Shown: positions 15,629 through 23,817 of the stretch, piece after piece
Layout of the letters: every line of letters starts with the position of its first letter
How positions within the stretch are numbered: position 1 is the stretch's first letter
NCBI GenBank assembly: GCA_028690035.1
Contig: JAQVCA010000007.1
Coordinates: forward strand, 151,965 to 215,964
DNA: 64,000 nucleotides
Direction of reading: 5' to 3'
From: Comamonas sp.
Lineage (GTDB): Bacteria; Pseudomonadota; Gammaproteobacteria; Burkholderiales; Burkholderiaceae_C
The notes under the pieces: model-generated
Told to the model about the DNA's origin: nothing
The model's input: the letters and a program-made list of their open reading frames with translations, nothing else
The model's database searches: none
Position numbers and translations under genes: made by a program

Positions 15629-15690
15629 TAGCTGCTTGCGCTGGTATAGCTTGGGTTTTATGGTTTCTATGGCTTGAAACGCTGGCTGGT
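15622..15690. repeat. Palindromic repeat element copy 5
   Basis: Contains GATAGCTGCTTGCGCTGGTA followed by TTGAAACGCTGGCTGG. It follows directly on the LysR gene fragment. Confidence 0.6.
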
Positions 15691-15747
15691 CGTGCGGGGA
15701 GTGCTTTGATTTTTGAGTTGGGCTGGCCGCTCGTCGCGCGGCGGCGA

Positions 15748-15905
15748 CTTACTTTTCTTGCATGCACAAGAAAAGTAAGCAAAAGAAATGCACCCTGCTA
15801 CCCGTGTCCCTTCGCTGCGCTGCGGGCAACCTGCGGTGCTCGATCACAGGGCGGGGCCGCAGAACTCGCTACGCGCTTGGCAGCGCTGCGCTCAAACAGC
15901 TGCGG
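15748..15905 (+). repeat. Hairpin repeat, left copy of an inverted pair
   Basis: Begins with a perfect 13-base stem (CTTACTTTTCTTG/CAAGAAAAGTAAG) around a 6-base loop at 15748-15779. It continues to a 49-base segment (15857-15905) that recurs inverted at 16165-16214. The sequence looks like the widespread betaproteobacterial intergenic repeat that starts with such a hairpin. Frames crossing it are not genes. Confidence 0.65.
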
Positions 15906-16164
15906 CCAGCTTGATGACGATGCAGATGCGTCCTGCGGCGCATCTGCCCACCCTGTGCTCTGTGCGCCTCGGCACGGGGAGAAGGGGGGTAACTAGATTT
16001 AGACAACATGCAGGATGCATGTTTTTGTCGCGTAAGTCTGTATAGACCCTCAGAGAAAGAAGCAAAGACACTGTCGCTGTGGTCAAAAAAATCAATTCTT
16101 CGCAGATGGCACAGCACCACCGGCGCGCGTAAGCGTCGCGCCCCTCACAATAAAAATCTGATTT
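15906..16164. other. Gene-free spacer between the inverted repeats
   Basis: No reading frame here looks like a protein. It holds a 9-base perfect stem GCAGATGCG/CGCATCTGC with an 8-base loop (15922-15947) and a short AT-rich part around 16000-16100. I see no tRNA or recognisable small RNA. Confidence 0.4.
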
Positions 16165-16322
16165 CCGGCGGCTGTTTGAACGCAGCGCTGCAGGCGCGTA
16201 GTGAGTTCCGCCGGACAGCTGTCGGCAGACGCGTTTTTTGGTCTCCACTCACATTGCTGCGCAATATGAGTTCCGCCCCACGCAAGCGTGAAGGTTCCTT
16301 TTTGTCGCGCACAAAAAGGAAC
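16165..16322 (-). repeat. Hairpin repeat, right copy of an inverted pair
   Basis: Bases 16165-16214 match the reverse complement of 15857-15905 at roughly 85-90 percent. An 11-base stem GTTCCTTTTTG/CAAAAAGGAAC with a 7-base loop lies at 16294-16322, the counterpart of the left hairpin. Confidence 0.65.
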
Positions 16323-16400
16323 TCGCCCGCCGGGGCGAAACCCGGCCTCTGCAAGCAACCCCCCAGCAAAAGCAAAAAACAACACCCCAAAAAAGCACCC

Positions 16401-16462
16401 AAAAAAATAGCTGCCACCGCTTACCCCGTAAGCGCTAACAGCCAATTTCATGCTGAAAAAAT
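16401..16462. repeat. Palindromic repeat element copy 6, likely dbpA terminator
   Basis: Has ATAGCTGCCACCGCTTA, loop CCCCG and TAAGCGCTAACAGCC, then TTTCATGCTGAAAAAAT. It lies directly after the dbpA stop on the minus strand, where the hairpin is followed by T7. It probably ends dbpA transcription. Confidence 0.7.
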
Positions 16463-16471
16463 AAAAACTAC

Positions 16472-17881
16472 TTACAGCACCCGCGCCCGAACACTCTTCC
16501 CCTTCACCCGCCCGTTATTCAACTTCGCACATGCCTCCGCCGCAATCCGCCGATCCACCGCCACATAGGTCGAAAAGTCATTCACACTGATCTTGCCAAT
16601 CTGATCCTTGGCATACCCAAAATCCGCACACATCGCCCCCATCACATCCCCGGCGCGAATCTTCTCCTTGCGGCCCCCGATGATTTGAATGGTCATCATC
16701 GGCGGCAGCAAAGCCCCACCGGGTGCGGGCGTGAGTTCAGACACCGCAAACCACTCTGAAGGGCGCTCTTGCAGCTGCTCAATCCGGGTCACAAAAGGCA
16801 TCTCGTCCATGGCGACCAAATTCAGCGCCAAGCCCTCGGCATCGCCCCGGCCCGTGCGGCCAATGCGGTGGATGTGGACTTCGGCGTCGGGCGTCACATC
16901 CACATTGATCACGCAGGCCAGGTTGGCAATGTCCAGCCCCCGCGCGGCCACGTCGGTGGCGACCAGCACGGAGCAGCTGCGGTTGGCAAACTGCACCAGC
17001 ACCTCGTCGCGCTCGCGTTGTTCCAGCTCGCCAAACAGGGCCAGAGCGCTGATGCCCTGCTGCTGCAACTCGGTCACCACATCGCGGCATTGCTGCTTGG
17101 TGTTGCAAAAGGCAATGGTCGATTCCGGGCGGAAGTGCGCCAGCATCTGCACCACCACGTCCACTTTTTGTTTGGCGGCCACTTCGTACCAGCGCTGCTC
17201 GATTTTGGCGGTGCTGTGCTGGGCGGTGACTTTCACCATCTCGGGCTCGCGCATAAAACGCTGGGCCAGTTGGGCGATGTCGTCCGGGTAGGTGGCCGAG
17301 AACAGCAGGGTTTGGCGCGCTGCGGGGCATTGTTCGACCACGGTGGCGATGTCGGCGTAAAAGCCCATGTCCAGCATGCGATCGGCTTCGTCCAGCACCA
17401 AGGTTTGCACGTGGGCAATGTCCAAAGCGCCACGCTCGATCAAGTCCATGATGCGCCCGGGCGTGCCGACGACGATGTGTGCGCCGTTTTCCAGGCTGGC
17501 GATCTGGTTGCGCGTGGGCACACCACCATAGACGGTGACGACCTTGATGTTCTCTTGCGCGCGCGCCAGGCGGCGGATTTCAGTGGCGACTTGGTCGGCC
17601 AGCTCGCGCGTGGGGCACAGCACCAGGCCTTGCACGGCAAACCAGCGCTGGTTCAGGCGCTCGAGCAGGGGCAGGCCAAAGGCGCAGGTTTTGCCGCTGC
17701 CGGTGCTGGCTTGGGCGATCAGGTCACGGCCACGCAGCGTCAGGGGCAGGCTGGCGGCTTGGATGGGGGTCATGTGCTCGTAGCCCAGCGCTTGCAGGTT
17801 GTGCAAGGTGGCGGGGTGCAGAGTGAGCGAAGCAAAGGCCGTGGCCGAGGGTGCGCCTGCGGCGCTGGAAGAGGTAGTCAT
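16472..17881 (-). CDS. dbpA: ATP-dependent RNA helicase DbpA
   Basis: Cytosolic DEAD-box helicase of 469 residues that remodels 23S rRNA during large-subunit assembly. The Q-motif precedes motif I ASTGSGKT at 58-65. Motif Ia PTRELADQVATE, motif Ib TPGRIMDL, DEAD at 164-167, motif III SAT and the second-domain motifs ARGLDIANL and HRIGRTGRG follow in order. The C-terminal 75 residues, GGRKEKIRAGDVMGAMCADFGY, match the DbpA-specific RNA-binding domain that recognises hairpin 92 of 23S rRNA, which separates it from generic RhlE-type helicases. It stands alone, with a palindromic repeat at its 3' end. Confidence 0.93.
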   Translation of the reverse strand: MTTSSSAAGAPSATAFASLTLHPATLHNLQALGYEHMTPIQAASLPLTLRGRDLIAQASTGSGKTCAFGLPLLERLNQRWFAVQGLVLCPTRELADQVATEIRRLARAQENIKVVTVYGGVPTRNQIASLENGAHIVVGTPGRIMDLIERGALDIAHVQTLVLDEADRMLDMGFYADIATVVEQCPAARQTLLFSATYPDDIAQLAQRFMREPEMVKVTAQHSTAKIEQRWYEVAAKQKVDVVVQMLAHFRPESTIAFCNTKQQCRDVVTELQQQGISALALFGELEQRERDEVLVQFANRSCSVLVATDVAARGLDIANLACVINVDVTPDAEVHIHRIGRTGRGDAEGLALNLVAMDEMPFVTRIEQLQERPSEWFAVSELTPAPGGALLPPMMTIQIIGGRKEKIRAGDVMGAMCADFGYAKDQIGKISVNDFSTYVAVDRRIAAEACAKLNNGRVKGKSVRARVL

Positions 17882-18001
17882 AGCCGCGCATTATCCGGTG
17901 GCTCCGGTGGCGTTGCGCTGGGCGCAGTCTGCGCAAGCTGCGGGCAAAAAAAGAGCACTGCGTGGCGTGTGCCAGGCAGTGCGCAAAGAAAGAAGCGTTG
18001 G

Positions 18002-18040
18002 AAAAAAACAGGGCGCTGCGGCCCGCTGGGGGCCGCAGCG
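18002..18040 (-). terminator. Rho-independent terminator of gdhA
   Basis: On the minus strand an 11-base perfect GC stem (CGCTGCGGCCC/GGGCCGCAGCG) with a 5-base loop is followed by CCCTG and T7, starting about 16 bases after the gdhA stop. Confidence 0.85.
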
Positions 18041-18055
18041 GCGGGGCTTACACCC

Positions 18056-19408
18056 TTACACCACGCCCTGGGCTAGCATGGCGTCGGCCACTTTGACGAA
18101 GCCCGCGATGTTGGCGCCGTCGATGTAGCTGATGCTGCCGTCGGCACGCTGGCCGTGCTTGACGCAGGCAGCGTGGATGCTCTTCATGATGCCGTGCAGG
18201 CGGGCGTCGACTTCTTCGGCGCTCCAGCTCAGGCGCATGGCGTTCTGGCTCATTTCCAGACCCGAGGTGGCCACGCCACCGGCGTTCGAGGCCTTGCCGG
18301 GTGCGTACAGCACGCCAGCGTGTTCAAAGGCCTTGGCCGCTTCGTTGGTGCTGGGCATGTTGGCGCCTTCGGCCACGCAGACCACACCGTTTTGGATGAG
18401 GGTCTTGGCGTCGTTCTCGTCCAGTTCGTTTTGTGTGGCGCAGGGCAGCGCGATGTCCACGGCGATGTGCCAAGGGGTTTTGCCTGCCTGGAACTCAGCG
18501 CCCACTTTGGCAGCGTATTCGCTGACGCGGCCGTACTGCTCGTTCTTGATCTGCATCAGGATGGCCAGTTTTTCCGGGGTGAAGCCTGCAGCGTCGTACA
18601 CGGTGCCGCCGGAGTCGGACACGGTCACCACTTTGGCGCCCAGTTGCATGGCTTTTTCCACGGCGTACTGCGCCACGTTGCCCGAGCCGGACACCGACAC
18701 GGTCTTGCCTGCAAACGATTGGCCACGGGTGGCCAGCATTTCCTGGGCGAAGTACACGGTGCCGTAGCCGGTGGCTTCGGGGCGGATCAGCGAGCCGCCA
18801 AAGCTCAGGCCCTTGCCGGTGAACACGCTCGAAGCGTTGTTGGCCAGCTTTTTGTACATGCCCGCGATGAAGCCCACTTCGCGGCCACCCACGCCGATGT
18901 CGCCTGCGGGCACATCGGTATCGGGGCCAATGTGGCGGAACAGCTCCGAGGCGAAGGCCTGGCAGAAACGCATGACCTCGGCGTTGCTCTTGCCCTTGGG
19001 ATCGAAGTCCGAGCCGCCTTTGCCGCCACCCATGGGCAAGGTGGTCAGGGCGTTTTTGAAGGTTTGTTCAAACGCCAAGAATTTGAGCACCGACTGGTTC
19101 ACCGAGGGGTGGAAGCGCAGGCCGCCTTTGTAGGGGCCAATGGCCATGCTGTGCTGGATGCGGAAACCACGGTTGACTTGCACTTTGCCTTTGTCGTCCA
19201 TCCAGCTCACGCGGAACTGGATGATGCGCTCGGGCTCGACCAGGCGCTCCAGCAGGGCAAAGTCGGCGTACTTGGGATTTTTTTCGATGAAAGGCCACAG
19301 GCTTTCCAGCACTTCAGTGACGGCCTGCAGGAACTCTGGCTGACCAGGGTTGCGGCGGCTCACGTCTTCGAGAAACTGAGACAGGCTGGGAAGGGTCGAG
19401 GAGGTCAT
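18056..19408 (-). CDS. gdhA: NADP-specific glutamate dehydrogenase
   Basis: Cytosolic enzyme of 450 residues, the usual size of the hexameric NADP form, converting 2-oxoglutarate and ammonium to glutamate. GPYKGGLRFHPSVN (with Lys94) and PMGGGKGGSDFDPKGKS (catalytic Lys130) form the substrate site. The C-terminal Rossmann domain has VSGSGNVAQYAVEKAMQLGAKVV, whose fingerprint fits NADP use. ANNASSVFTGKGLSFGGS and RPEATGYGTVYF are further family hallmarks. It is monocistronic, with its own promoter and a strong terminator. Nitrogen regulation is expected from family knowledge, but no site for it was recognised. Confidence 0.96.
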   Translation of the reverse strand: MTSSTLPSLSQFLEDVSRRNPGQPEFLQAVTEVLESLWPFIEKNPKYADFALLERLVEPERIIQFRVSWMDDKGKVQVNRGFRIQHSMAIGPYKGGLRFHPSVNQSVLKFLAFEQTFKNALTTLPMGGGKGGSDFDPKGKSNAEVMRFCQAFASELFRHIGPDTDVPAGDIGVGGREVGFIAGMYKKLANNASSVFTGKGLSFGGSLIRPEATGYGTVYFAQEMLATRGQSFAGKTVSVSGSGNVAQYAVEKAMQLGAKVVTVSDSGGTVYDAAGFTPEKLAILMQIKNEQYGRVSEYAAKVGAEFQAGKTPWHIAVDIALPCATQNELDENDAKTLIQNGVVCVAEGANMPSTNEAAKAFEHAGVLYAPGKASNAGGVATSGLEMSQNAMRLSWSAEEVDARLHGIMKSIHAACVKHGQRADGSISYIDGANIAGFVKVADAMLAQGVV

Positions 19409-19450
19409 GGAGAAAAATGCCTTTCAAGAAAATGGGTTTCAGCGGGGCGG

Positions 19451-19480
19451 ATTATGCACAAACTGTATGACTTCATGCAA
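19451..19480 (-). promoter_or_regulatory. Candidate gdhA promoter
   Basis: On the minus strand TTGCAT and CATAAT are separated by 18 bases and lie about 45 bases before the gdhA ATG. Confidence 0.45.
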
Positions 19481-19545
19481 TAGATGACTTTTGAGCGGGG
19501 TCTATGGCCTGCGCACGTGGCCATGGATAGTAGGATGTTTTTATG

Positions 19546-19579
19546 AAAAAAGCGCCTTTTACGCAGACGTAGAAGGCGC
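19546..19579 (-). terminator. Rho-independent terminator of the RpiR-family gene
   Basis: On the minus strand GCGCCTTCTACG and CGTAAAAGGCGC pair with one mismatch around a 4-base loop and are followed by T6, 27 bases after the gene. The right flank, AGCTATGTTTTTTT, resembles a degraded arm of the palindromic repeat. Confidence 0.8.
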
Positions 19580-19605
19580 TTCTAGCTATGTTTTTTTGAG
19601 TGGTT

Positions 19606-20436
19606 TTATTCCAGCTGGAACGGGGTGGCACCCCATTGCACTGTGTGCGCCACCAGCCCATAGACCAAGGTGTGCGCGGCGCTGGTGTCGGGCAGTGGGG
19701 CCAGCACGGGGGCATGCGGGGCGCAGTCGCAGCGCAGCAGCCAGTCGGAGGTGGGGGCGGCACTGGCCCGGTCGGTGATGCACAGCAGCTGCGCCCCCGC
19801 CTGGCGCGCTTGCTGGGCCAGGGCCAGCAGTGGGGCCGACAGGCCGCCCAGGGCAAACAGCACCAGCACATCGCGCGCGCCCAGGGTGGCGGTGGCCGCT
19901 TCGAGGGATTGCCCGGCTTCGGGGGCCGCGCAGACGCTTTTGCCCAGGCCCTGCTGCAGCAGCAGGCGCAGTTGCTGGGCCAGCAGGTGGTTGGCGCCCA
20001 GCCCGATGCCGACAATGCGCGGCGCGCGGTGCAGCGCAGCGGCCATGCTGTCCATGGTGCTGGCCGGAATCTGCGCCAGCGTGGCGCGCAGCTTGTCTTG
20101 CTGGGCCTGCCACAGCGTGCGGCTGTTGGGGGCGTTGGCGCTGGCCTGTGCGGCCGGGGGCAGGGGCAACTGTCCGGCGGCATCGGCCTCCAGACGCGCC
20201 TGGCGGCGGGCGGCTTCGTAGCTGTCATAGCCCAGGCGGCGCACAAAGCGCGTGATGGTGGCATTGGACACATCGGTGATCTGCGCCAGCTCGCTGGCGC
20301 TGTAGCTGCCCAGGCTGATGGGGGTGTCCAGAATCAGCAGGGCGAGCTTTTTCTCGGTGGGCGACAGGTGCTCCAGGTGCTGGCGCAGGCGTGCCAAAAA
20401 GGCGGTGGAGTCGGTCAGGGCAGGCTGGATGGGCAT
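19606..20436 (-). CDS. MurR/RpiR-family transcriptional regulator
   Basis: Protein of 276 residues with an N-terminal HTH_6 domain (residues 1-80) and a C-terminal SIS sugar-phosphate-binding domain (about 125-265). LSPTEKKLALLILDTP, SASELAQITDVSNATITRFVRRLGYDSYEAARRQA are the helix-turn-helix signature. RIVGIGLGANHLLAQQLRLLLQ and DVLVLFALGGLSAPLLAL are the SIS strands. ATG at 20436 was chosen; a GTG three codons earlier is possible. No enzyme of sugar metabolism is adjacent, and the next gene upstream is mutL, so its regulon is not evident. A terminator directly follows. HexR-like or MurR-like roles cannot be separated here. Confidence 0.85.
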   Translation of the reverse strand: MPIQPALTDSTAFLARLRQHLEHLSPTEKKLALLILDTPISLGSYSASELAQITDVSNATITRFVRRLGYDSYEAARRQARLEADAAGQLPLPPAAQASANAPNSRTLWQAQQDKLRATLAQIPASTMDSMAAALHRAPRIVGIGLGANHLLAQQLRLLLQQGLGKSVCAAPEAGQSLEAATATLGARDVLVLFALGGLSAPLLALAQQARQAGAQLLCITDRASAAPTSDWLLRCDCAPHAPVLAPLPDTSAAHTLVYGLVAHTVQWGATPFQLE

Positions 20437-20514
20437 GGACGGCACAGAAAAGGCGGTGAAGACGGGGAAGGCCAGAGGGGCAGATGGGCGGTGTTGTCAG
20501 GGGCGGGGCGCACC

Positions 20515-22512
20515 TCAGCGCCCGCGCAGGAACAGCGCATCCAGTTCGGCCATGGACAGCTGGCGCCAGGTGGGGCGGCCATGGTTGCATTGGTCGGCAC
20601 GCTCGGTCTGCTCCATCTGGCGCAGCAGGGCGTTCATTTCTTCCAGGGTCAGGCGCCGCTGGGCGCGCACGGCACCGTGGCAGGCCATGGTGGCCAGCAC
20701 CTGGTGGCGCGCGCGGGCCACCAGGGTGCTGGCCTCGTGCTGCTGCAGCTCGGCCAGCACGCTGCGCGCCAGCTCGACGGCATCGCCCCCCTGGGCCAGC
20801 ACGGCGGGCACGGCACGCACGGCCAGCGTCTTGGGCGAGAACGGCGCGACTTCCAGCCCCAGCTGGTGCAAGGTGGCGCTGTGGGCCTCGGCGGTGGCCA
20901 CTTCCTGCGCGGTGGCGGCAAAGGTGGCGGGGATGAGCAGCGGCTGGCTGGCAATCGGGTGGTCGTGGCCCAGCTGCGCCTTGAGGCGTTCATAGACGAT
21001 GCGCTCATGCGCGGCGTGCATATCGACGATCACCAGCCCCTGGGCGTTTTCCGCCAGGATATAGACACCCTGCACCTGCGCCAGGGCGCGGCCCAGCGGC
21101 CAGTCGGTGGGCGTGGCCTGGGGGGGCTGTGGGGCCGGTACGCTGGCTGGGGGCGTGGCGGGCGGCAGACCATCGGCCTGCGGGGAGGTGCGCTCGGCCA
21201 CGTGGTGCGCCGCCGCTGGCGTGACGACCACCGTGGCCGGTTCTGGGGTGGCGCCACGCAGCGGCGCCCACAGCGCCTGCAGATGCTGGGGCGAGAGCGC
21301 GTGCCCCCCTGTGCCAGCACCCTCGGGCGGCGCTGCCCAGGCGATCGGTTGTTGCCGGGGTGCCGGTGTTGGCACTCGGGCGGGTTGGGCGGGAGCGGGG
21401 TCGTCGTTTTGAGTTGGGGCTGGAGCCGGGGCCGCAGCGCTGGCCTGCAGCAGCTGCGCGCGCGGTGCGGCCAGGGCGTCTTCGACGGCGTGCTTGACCG
21501 CTTGGTGGATGCTGCGGCTGTCGCGAAAACGCACCTCGATTTTGGTGGGGTGGACGTTGACGTCCACCTGCTCGGGCGGCAGCTCGATATAGAGCGCGTA
21601 GGTGGGTTGTTTTTGCCCGTGCAGCACGTCCTCATACGCCGCTTTGGCCGCATGGCTGAGGGTTTTTTCGCGCACATAGCGGCCATTGACGTAGCAGTAC
21701 TGCACATCGGCGCGGCTGCGCGCCGCATCGGGCAGGCCCGCGCGGCCAGAGACGGTGATGCCATCGAGGCGGCGCAACACGGGCAAGGAGGCATCGACAA
21801 AGTCTTGCCCCAGCACATCGGCCAGGCGCCGCGCCAACGCTTGCTGCGGCTCGGTGCCCTCGGGCAGAGCGCGCCACTGCTCGACCAGCTTGCCGTTGTG
21901 CCAGATGGCAAAGCCCACATCGGGGCGCGCCAGGGCGTGGCGGCGCACGCTTTCGATGCAGTGCGCCAGCTCGGTGGCATCGGACTTCAAAAACTTGCGC
22001 CGCGCCGGGGTGGAGAAAAACAGCTCTTTGACCTCCAGCGTCGTGCCCGGTGCGCGTGCGCCGGGGCTGAGTTCGCCGCTGCGCGCATCGAGCAGCCAAG
22101 CACGCTCGCCCTCTGCGGTGCGCGACAAGATGCTGGTGTGCGAGACCGAGGCAATCGCCGCCAGCGCCTCACCCCGAAAACCCATGGTGCCCACATGCTC
22201 CAGCTCGTGCAGATCGCGGATTTTGCTGGTGGCGTGGCGGCGCAGGGCAATGGGCAGCTCTTCGGGCGGGATGCCGCCGCCGTCGTCCTCCACACTGATG
22301 AGGCGCACGCCCCCGGCCATCAGGCGCACGGTGATCTGGCGCGCGCCGGCATCCAAGGCGTTATCGACCAGCTCGCGCACCACGGAGGCGGGGCGCTCGA
22401 CCACCTCGCCAGCGGCAATCTGGCTGATGAGTTCGTCGGGGAGGTCTTGGATGGCGCGCCGCGCTGTGCTGGCGGCGGCACAAGCGTGCGATGGGGCCTG
22501 GGTGTCGGTCAT
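20515..22512 (-). CDS. mutL: DNA mismatch repair protein MutL with C-terminal endonuclease motif
   Basis: Protein of 665 residues that couples mismatch recognition by MutS to strand incision. The GHKL ATPase domain has IAAGEVVERPASVVRELVDNALDAG, SVEDDGGGIPPEEL, KIRDLHELEHVGTMGFRGEAL and, in the transducer part, VNVHPTKIEVRFRD. A linker of about 130 residues rich in Pro, Ala and Gln follows. The C-terminal domain has DMHAAHERIVYE, which matches the endonuclease motif DQHAxxExxxxE with Gln replaced by Met, and also ACHGAVRA and CNHGRPTW, the further metal-site motifs. So this MutL probably nicks DNA itself, unlike E. coli MutL, although the Gln-to-Met change is worth noting. Start ATG 22512 is inferred, since an earlier GTG and ATG are in frame and no clear ribosome site marks one. 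Confidence 0.93.
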   Translation of the reverse strand: MTDTQAPSHACAAASTARRAIQDLPDELISQIAAGEVVERPASVVRELVDNALDAGARQITVRLMAGGVRLISVEDDGGGIPPEELPIALRRHATSKIRDLHELEHVGTMGFRGEALAAIASVSHTSILSRTAEGERAWLLDARSGELSPGARAPGTTLEVKELFFSTPARRKFLKSDATELAHCIESVRRHALARPDVGFAIWHNGKLVEQWRALPEGTEPQQALARRLADVLGQDFVDASLPVLRRLDGITVSGRAGLPDAARSRADVQYCYVNGRYVREKTLSHAAKAAYEDVLHGQKQPTYALYIELPPEQVDVNVHPTKIEVRFRDSRSIHQAVKHAVEDALAAPRAQLLQASAAAPAPAPTQNDDPAPAQPARVPTPAPRQQPIAWAAPPEGAGTGGHALSPQHLQALWAPLRGATPEPATVVVTPAAAHHVAERTSPQADGLPPATPPASVPAPQPPQATPTDWPLGRALAQVQGVYILAENAQGLVIVDMHAAHERIVYERLKAQLGHDHPIASQPLLIPATFAATAQEVATAEAHSATLHQLGLEVAPFSPKTLAVRAVPAVLAQGGDAVELARSVLAELQQHEASTLVARARHQVLATMACHGAVRAQRRLTLEEMNALLRQMEQTERADQCNHGRPTWRQLSMAELDALFLRGR

Positions 22513-22571
22513 TGCGGGCATTTTATGCACCTGGGCCAGCCCCCGGCCTCAGGTGCAGCGGCGCACCGGCT

Positions 22572-22853
22572 TTAGCGATGGGGGTGGTGCTTGCCGTGCG
22601 GATGGGGCTTTTTGTGGTTGCGCCGGGGGCGGTTGTCTTCGGTGCGCTGCCCGATTTCGTGGCCAATCACCGCCCCGGCGGCAGCACCGCCGACGGTGCC
22701 CAGGGTGCTGCCAAAGACGGCATCGCCCAGCAACCCCCCGGCGACGGCGCCTGCACCAGCGCCAATTTGGGCGTTGCTGGGGTTGCTGGCACAGCCAGCC
22801 AAGCCCAGTGCCAACACGGCACTGGCGATGAGGGTGGGGATGCGTGTGGTCAT
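22572..22853 (-). CDS. Small glycine-zipper lipoprotein
   Basis: A 93-residue envelope protein. The signal peptide ends in the lipobox LAGC, with Cys21 as the lipid-modified residue. Residues 25-70 are rich in glycine and alanine (IGAGAGAVAGGLLGDAVFG, VGGAAAGAVIGHEIG), the glycine-zipper 2TM pattern found in OsmB- and SlyB-like proteins. The C-terminus is a His/Lys/Pro-rich tail (HKKPHPHGKHHPHR) that could bind metal. The start MTTRIPT has AGGAG upstream. It lies between mutL and an oppositely oriented DedA gene. An envelope-stress role is known for relatives and only inferred here. Confidence 0.8.
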   Translation of the reverse strand: MTTRIPTLIASAVLALGLAGCASNPSNAQIGAGAGAVAGGLLGDAVFGSTLGTVGGAAAGAVIGHEIGQRTEDNRPRRNHKKPHPHGKHHPHR

Positions 22854-23068
22854 ATGAAAAACTCCTGTCGATGGTGTGGGCGCCAACCACGTTGGCCCCG
22901 CGTCACCCGTACTGTGCCAGTGTCTGAAATGCTTGGTGGTGTAGGCTGCGTAAAGTTGTCTTGGGCTTTGCAAACGTTTGTGCCCGTGCCGCTCTGCACA
23001 CTGACACCAAGACGCTACAGTTGCGCCTTTGTGCGGCCTGGGGCCGCAGGCTGCCAAAAGAGGTTCTC

Positions 23069-23719
23069 TTGGAAATCGTTGCTTTTTTGATCGACTTTGT
23101 GCTGCGCATTGACCAGCATCTGTACGCCTTTGTGCAGGACTACGGCCCCTGGGTCTATGCCATTTTGTTTGCCATTGTGTTTGTTGAAACCGGCGTGGTG
23201 GTGATGCCGTTTTTGCCGGGCGATTCGCTGCTGTTCATTGTGGGCGCCATGTGCGGCGCGGGGCTGATGGATTTTTCCCTGGCCTGCAGCGTGCTGCTGG
23301 TGGCGGCCATCCTGGGCGACCAGTGCAATTACGCGATTGGGCGCTTTATTGGGCCCAAGGTGTTCCAGTGGGAGAACTCGCGCTGGTTCAACCGCCGCGC
23401 GTTCGATCAGGCACACAACTTCTATGAGCGCTACGGCGGCGTGACCATCATCTTGGCGCGCTTTATGCCTTTCATCCGCACCTTCGCGCCCTTTGTGGGC
23501 GGCGTGGCCGCCATGTCGCGCAGCAAGTTCACCTTCTACAACGTCACCGGCGCCTTGATCTGGGTGCTGGGCATTTGCACCGCCGGTTACTTCTTTGGCA
23601 ACCTGCCCTGGGTGAAAGCCAACCTGGAAAAAATCATCTGGGGCCTGATCCTGGTGCCCAGCGCCATCGCCATCTACGGCAGCTGGCACGCCGGGCGCAA
23701 AGAGCGCGCTGCTGCATAA
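23069..23719 (+). CDS. DedA/SNARE-associated family membrane protein
   Basis: Inner-membrane protein of 216 residues with about five hydrophobic segments. The start is a TTG (translated MEIVAFLIDF), chosen because AGAGG stands 5 bases upstream and the product then begins at the family N-terminus. The conserved DedA features ETGVVVMPFLPGDSLLF, GDQCNYAIGRFIG and RFMPFIRTFAPFVGGVAAM are all present, and FxRxxPxxR-type arginines are conserved. Members move phospholipids or undecaprenyl phosphate across the membrane and support envelope homeostasis. The gene is followed by a strong terminator shared with the convergent amiC. The particular lipid handled is not visible. Confidence 0.88.
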   Translation: MEIVAFLIDFVLRIDQHLYAFVQDYGPWVYAILFAIVFVETGVVVMPFLPGDSLLFIVGAMCGAGLMDFSLACSVLLVAAILGDQCNYAIGRFIGPKVFQWENSRWFNRRAFDQAHNFYERYGGVTIILARFMPFIRTFAPFVGGVAAMSRSKFTFYNVTGALIWVLGICTAGYFFGNLPWVKANLEKIIWGLILVPSAIAIYGSWHAGRKERAAA

Positions 23720-23728
23720 AACAAAGCG

Positions 23729-23817
23729 CCTTGCGCTGAAAAACAAAGGGTTTCAGATAAAAACATATCTGAAACCCTTTTTTTACGAGCGGTAGCAGCT
23801 ATTGATTTAGATAGACC
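23729..23817. repeat. Palindromic repeat element copy 8, giving the amiC stop
   Basis: Left part GCGCCTTGCGCTGAA and right part ACGAGCGGTAGCAGCTATTGATTTAGATAG are family arms with the terminator between them. Read leftward, ATCTAAATCAATAGCTGCTA carries the TAA stop of amiC. Confidence 0.6.
23745..23784. terminator. Bidirectional terminator between dedA-like and amiC
   Basis: A 15-base perfect stem, AAAGGGTTTCAGATA with TATCTGAAACCCTTT, encloses a 6-base loop and is followed by a T-run on the plus strand (T7 including the stem). On the minus strand CCCTTTGTTTTTC follows. It serves both convergent genes. Confidence 0.88.

Noticed and set aside
16008..16568. Open frames across the 15.4-16.5 kb island
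   Set aside because: They cross hairpin repeats and low-complexity DNA. No ribosome site, motif or conserved look was found.
19600..22575. Open frame of 991 codons on the plus strand
   Set aside because: It lies wholly opposite the RpiR-family and mutL genes. Its translation is Gly/Gln/Arg-rich without motifs, typical of the antisense frame in GC-rich DNA.
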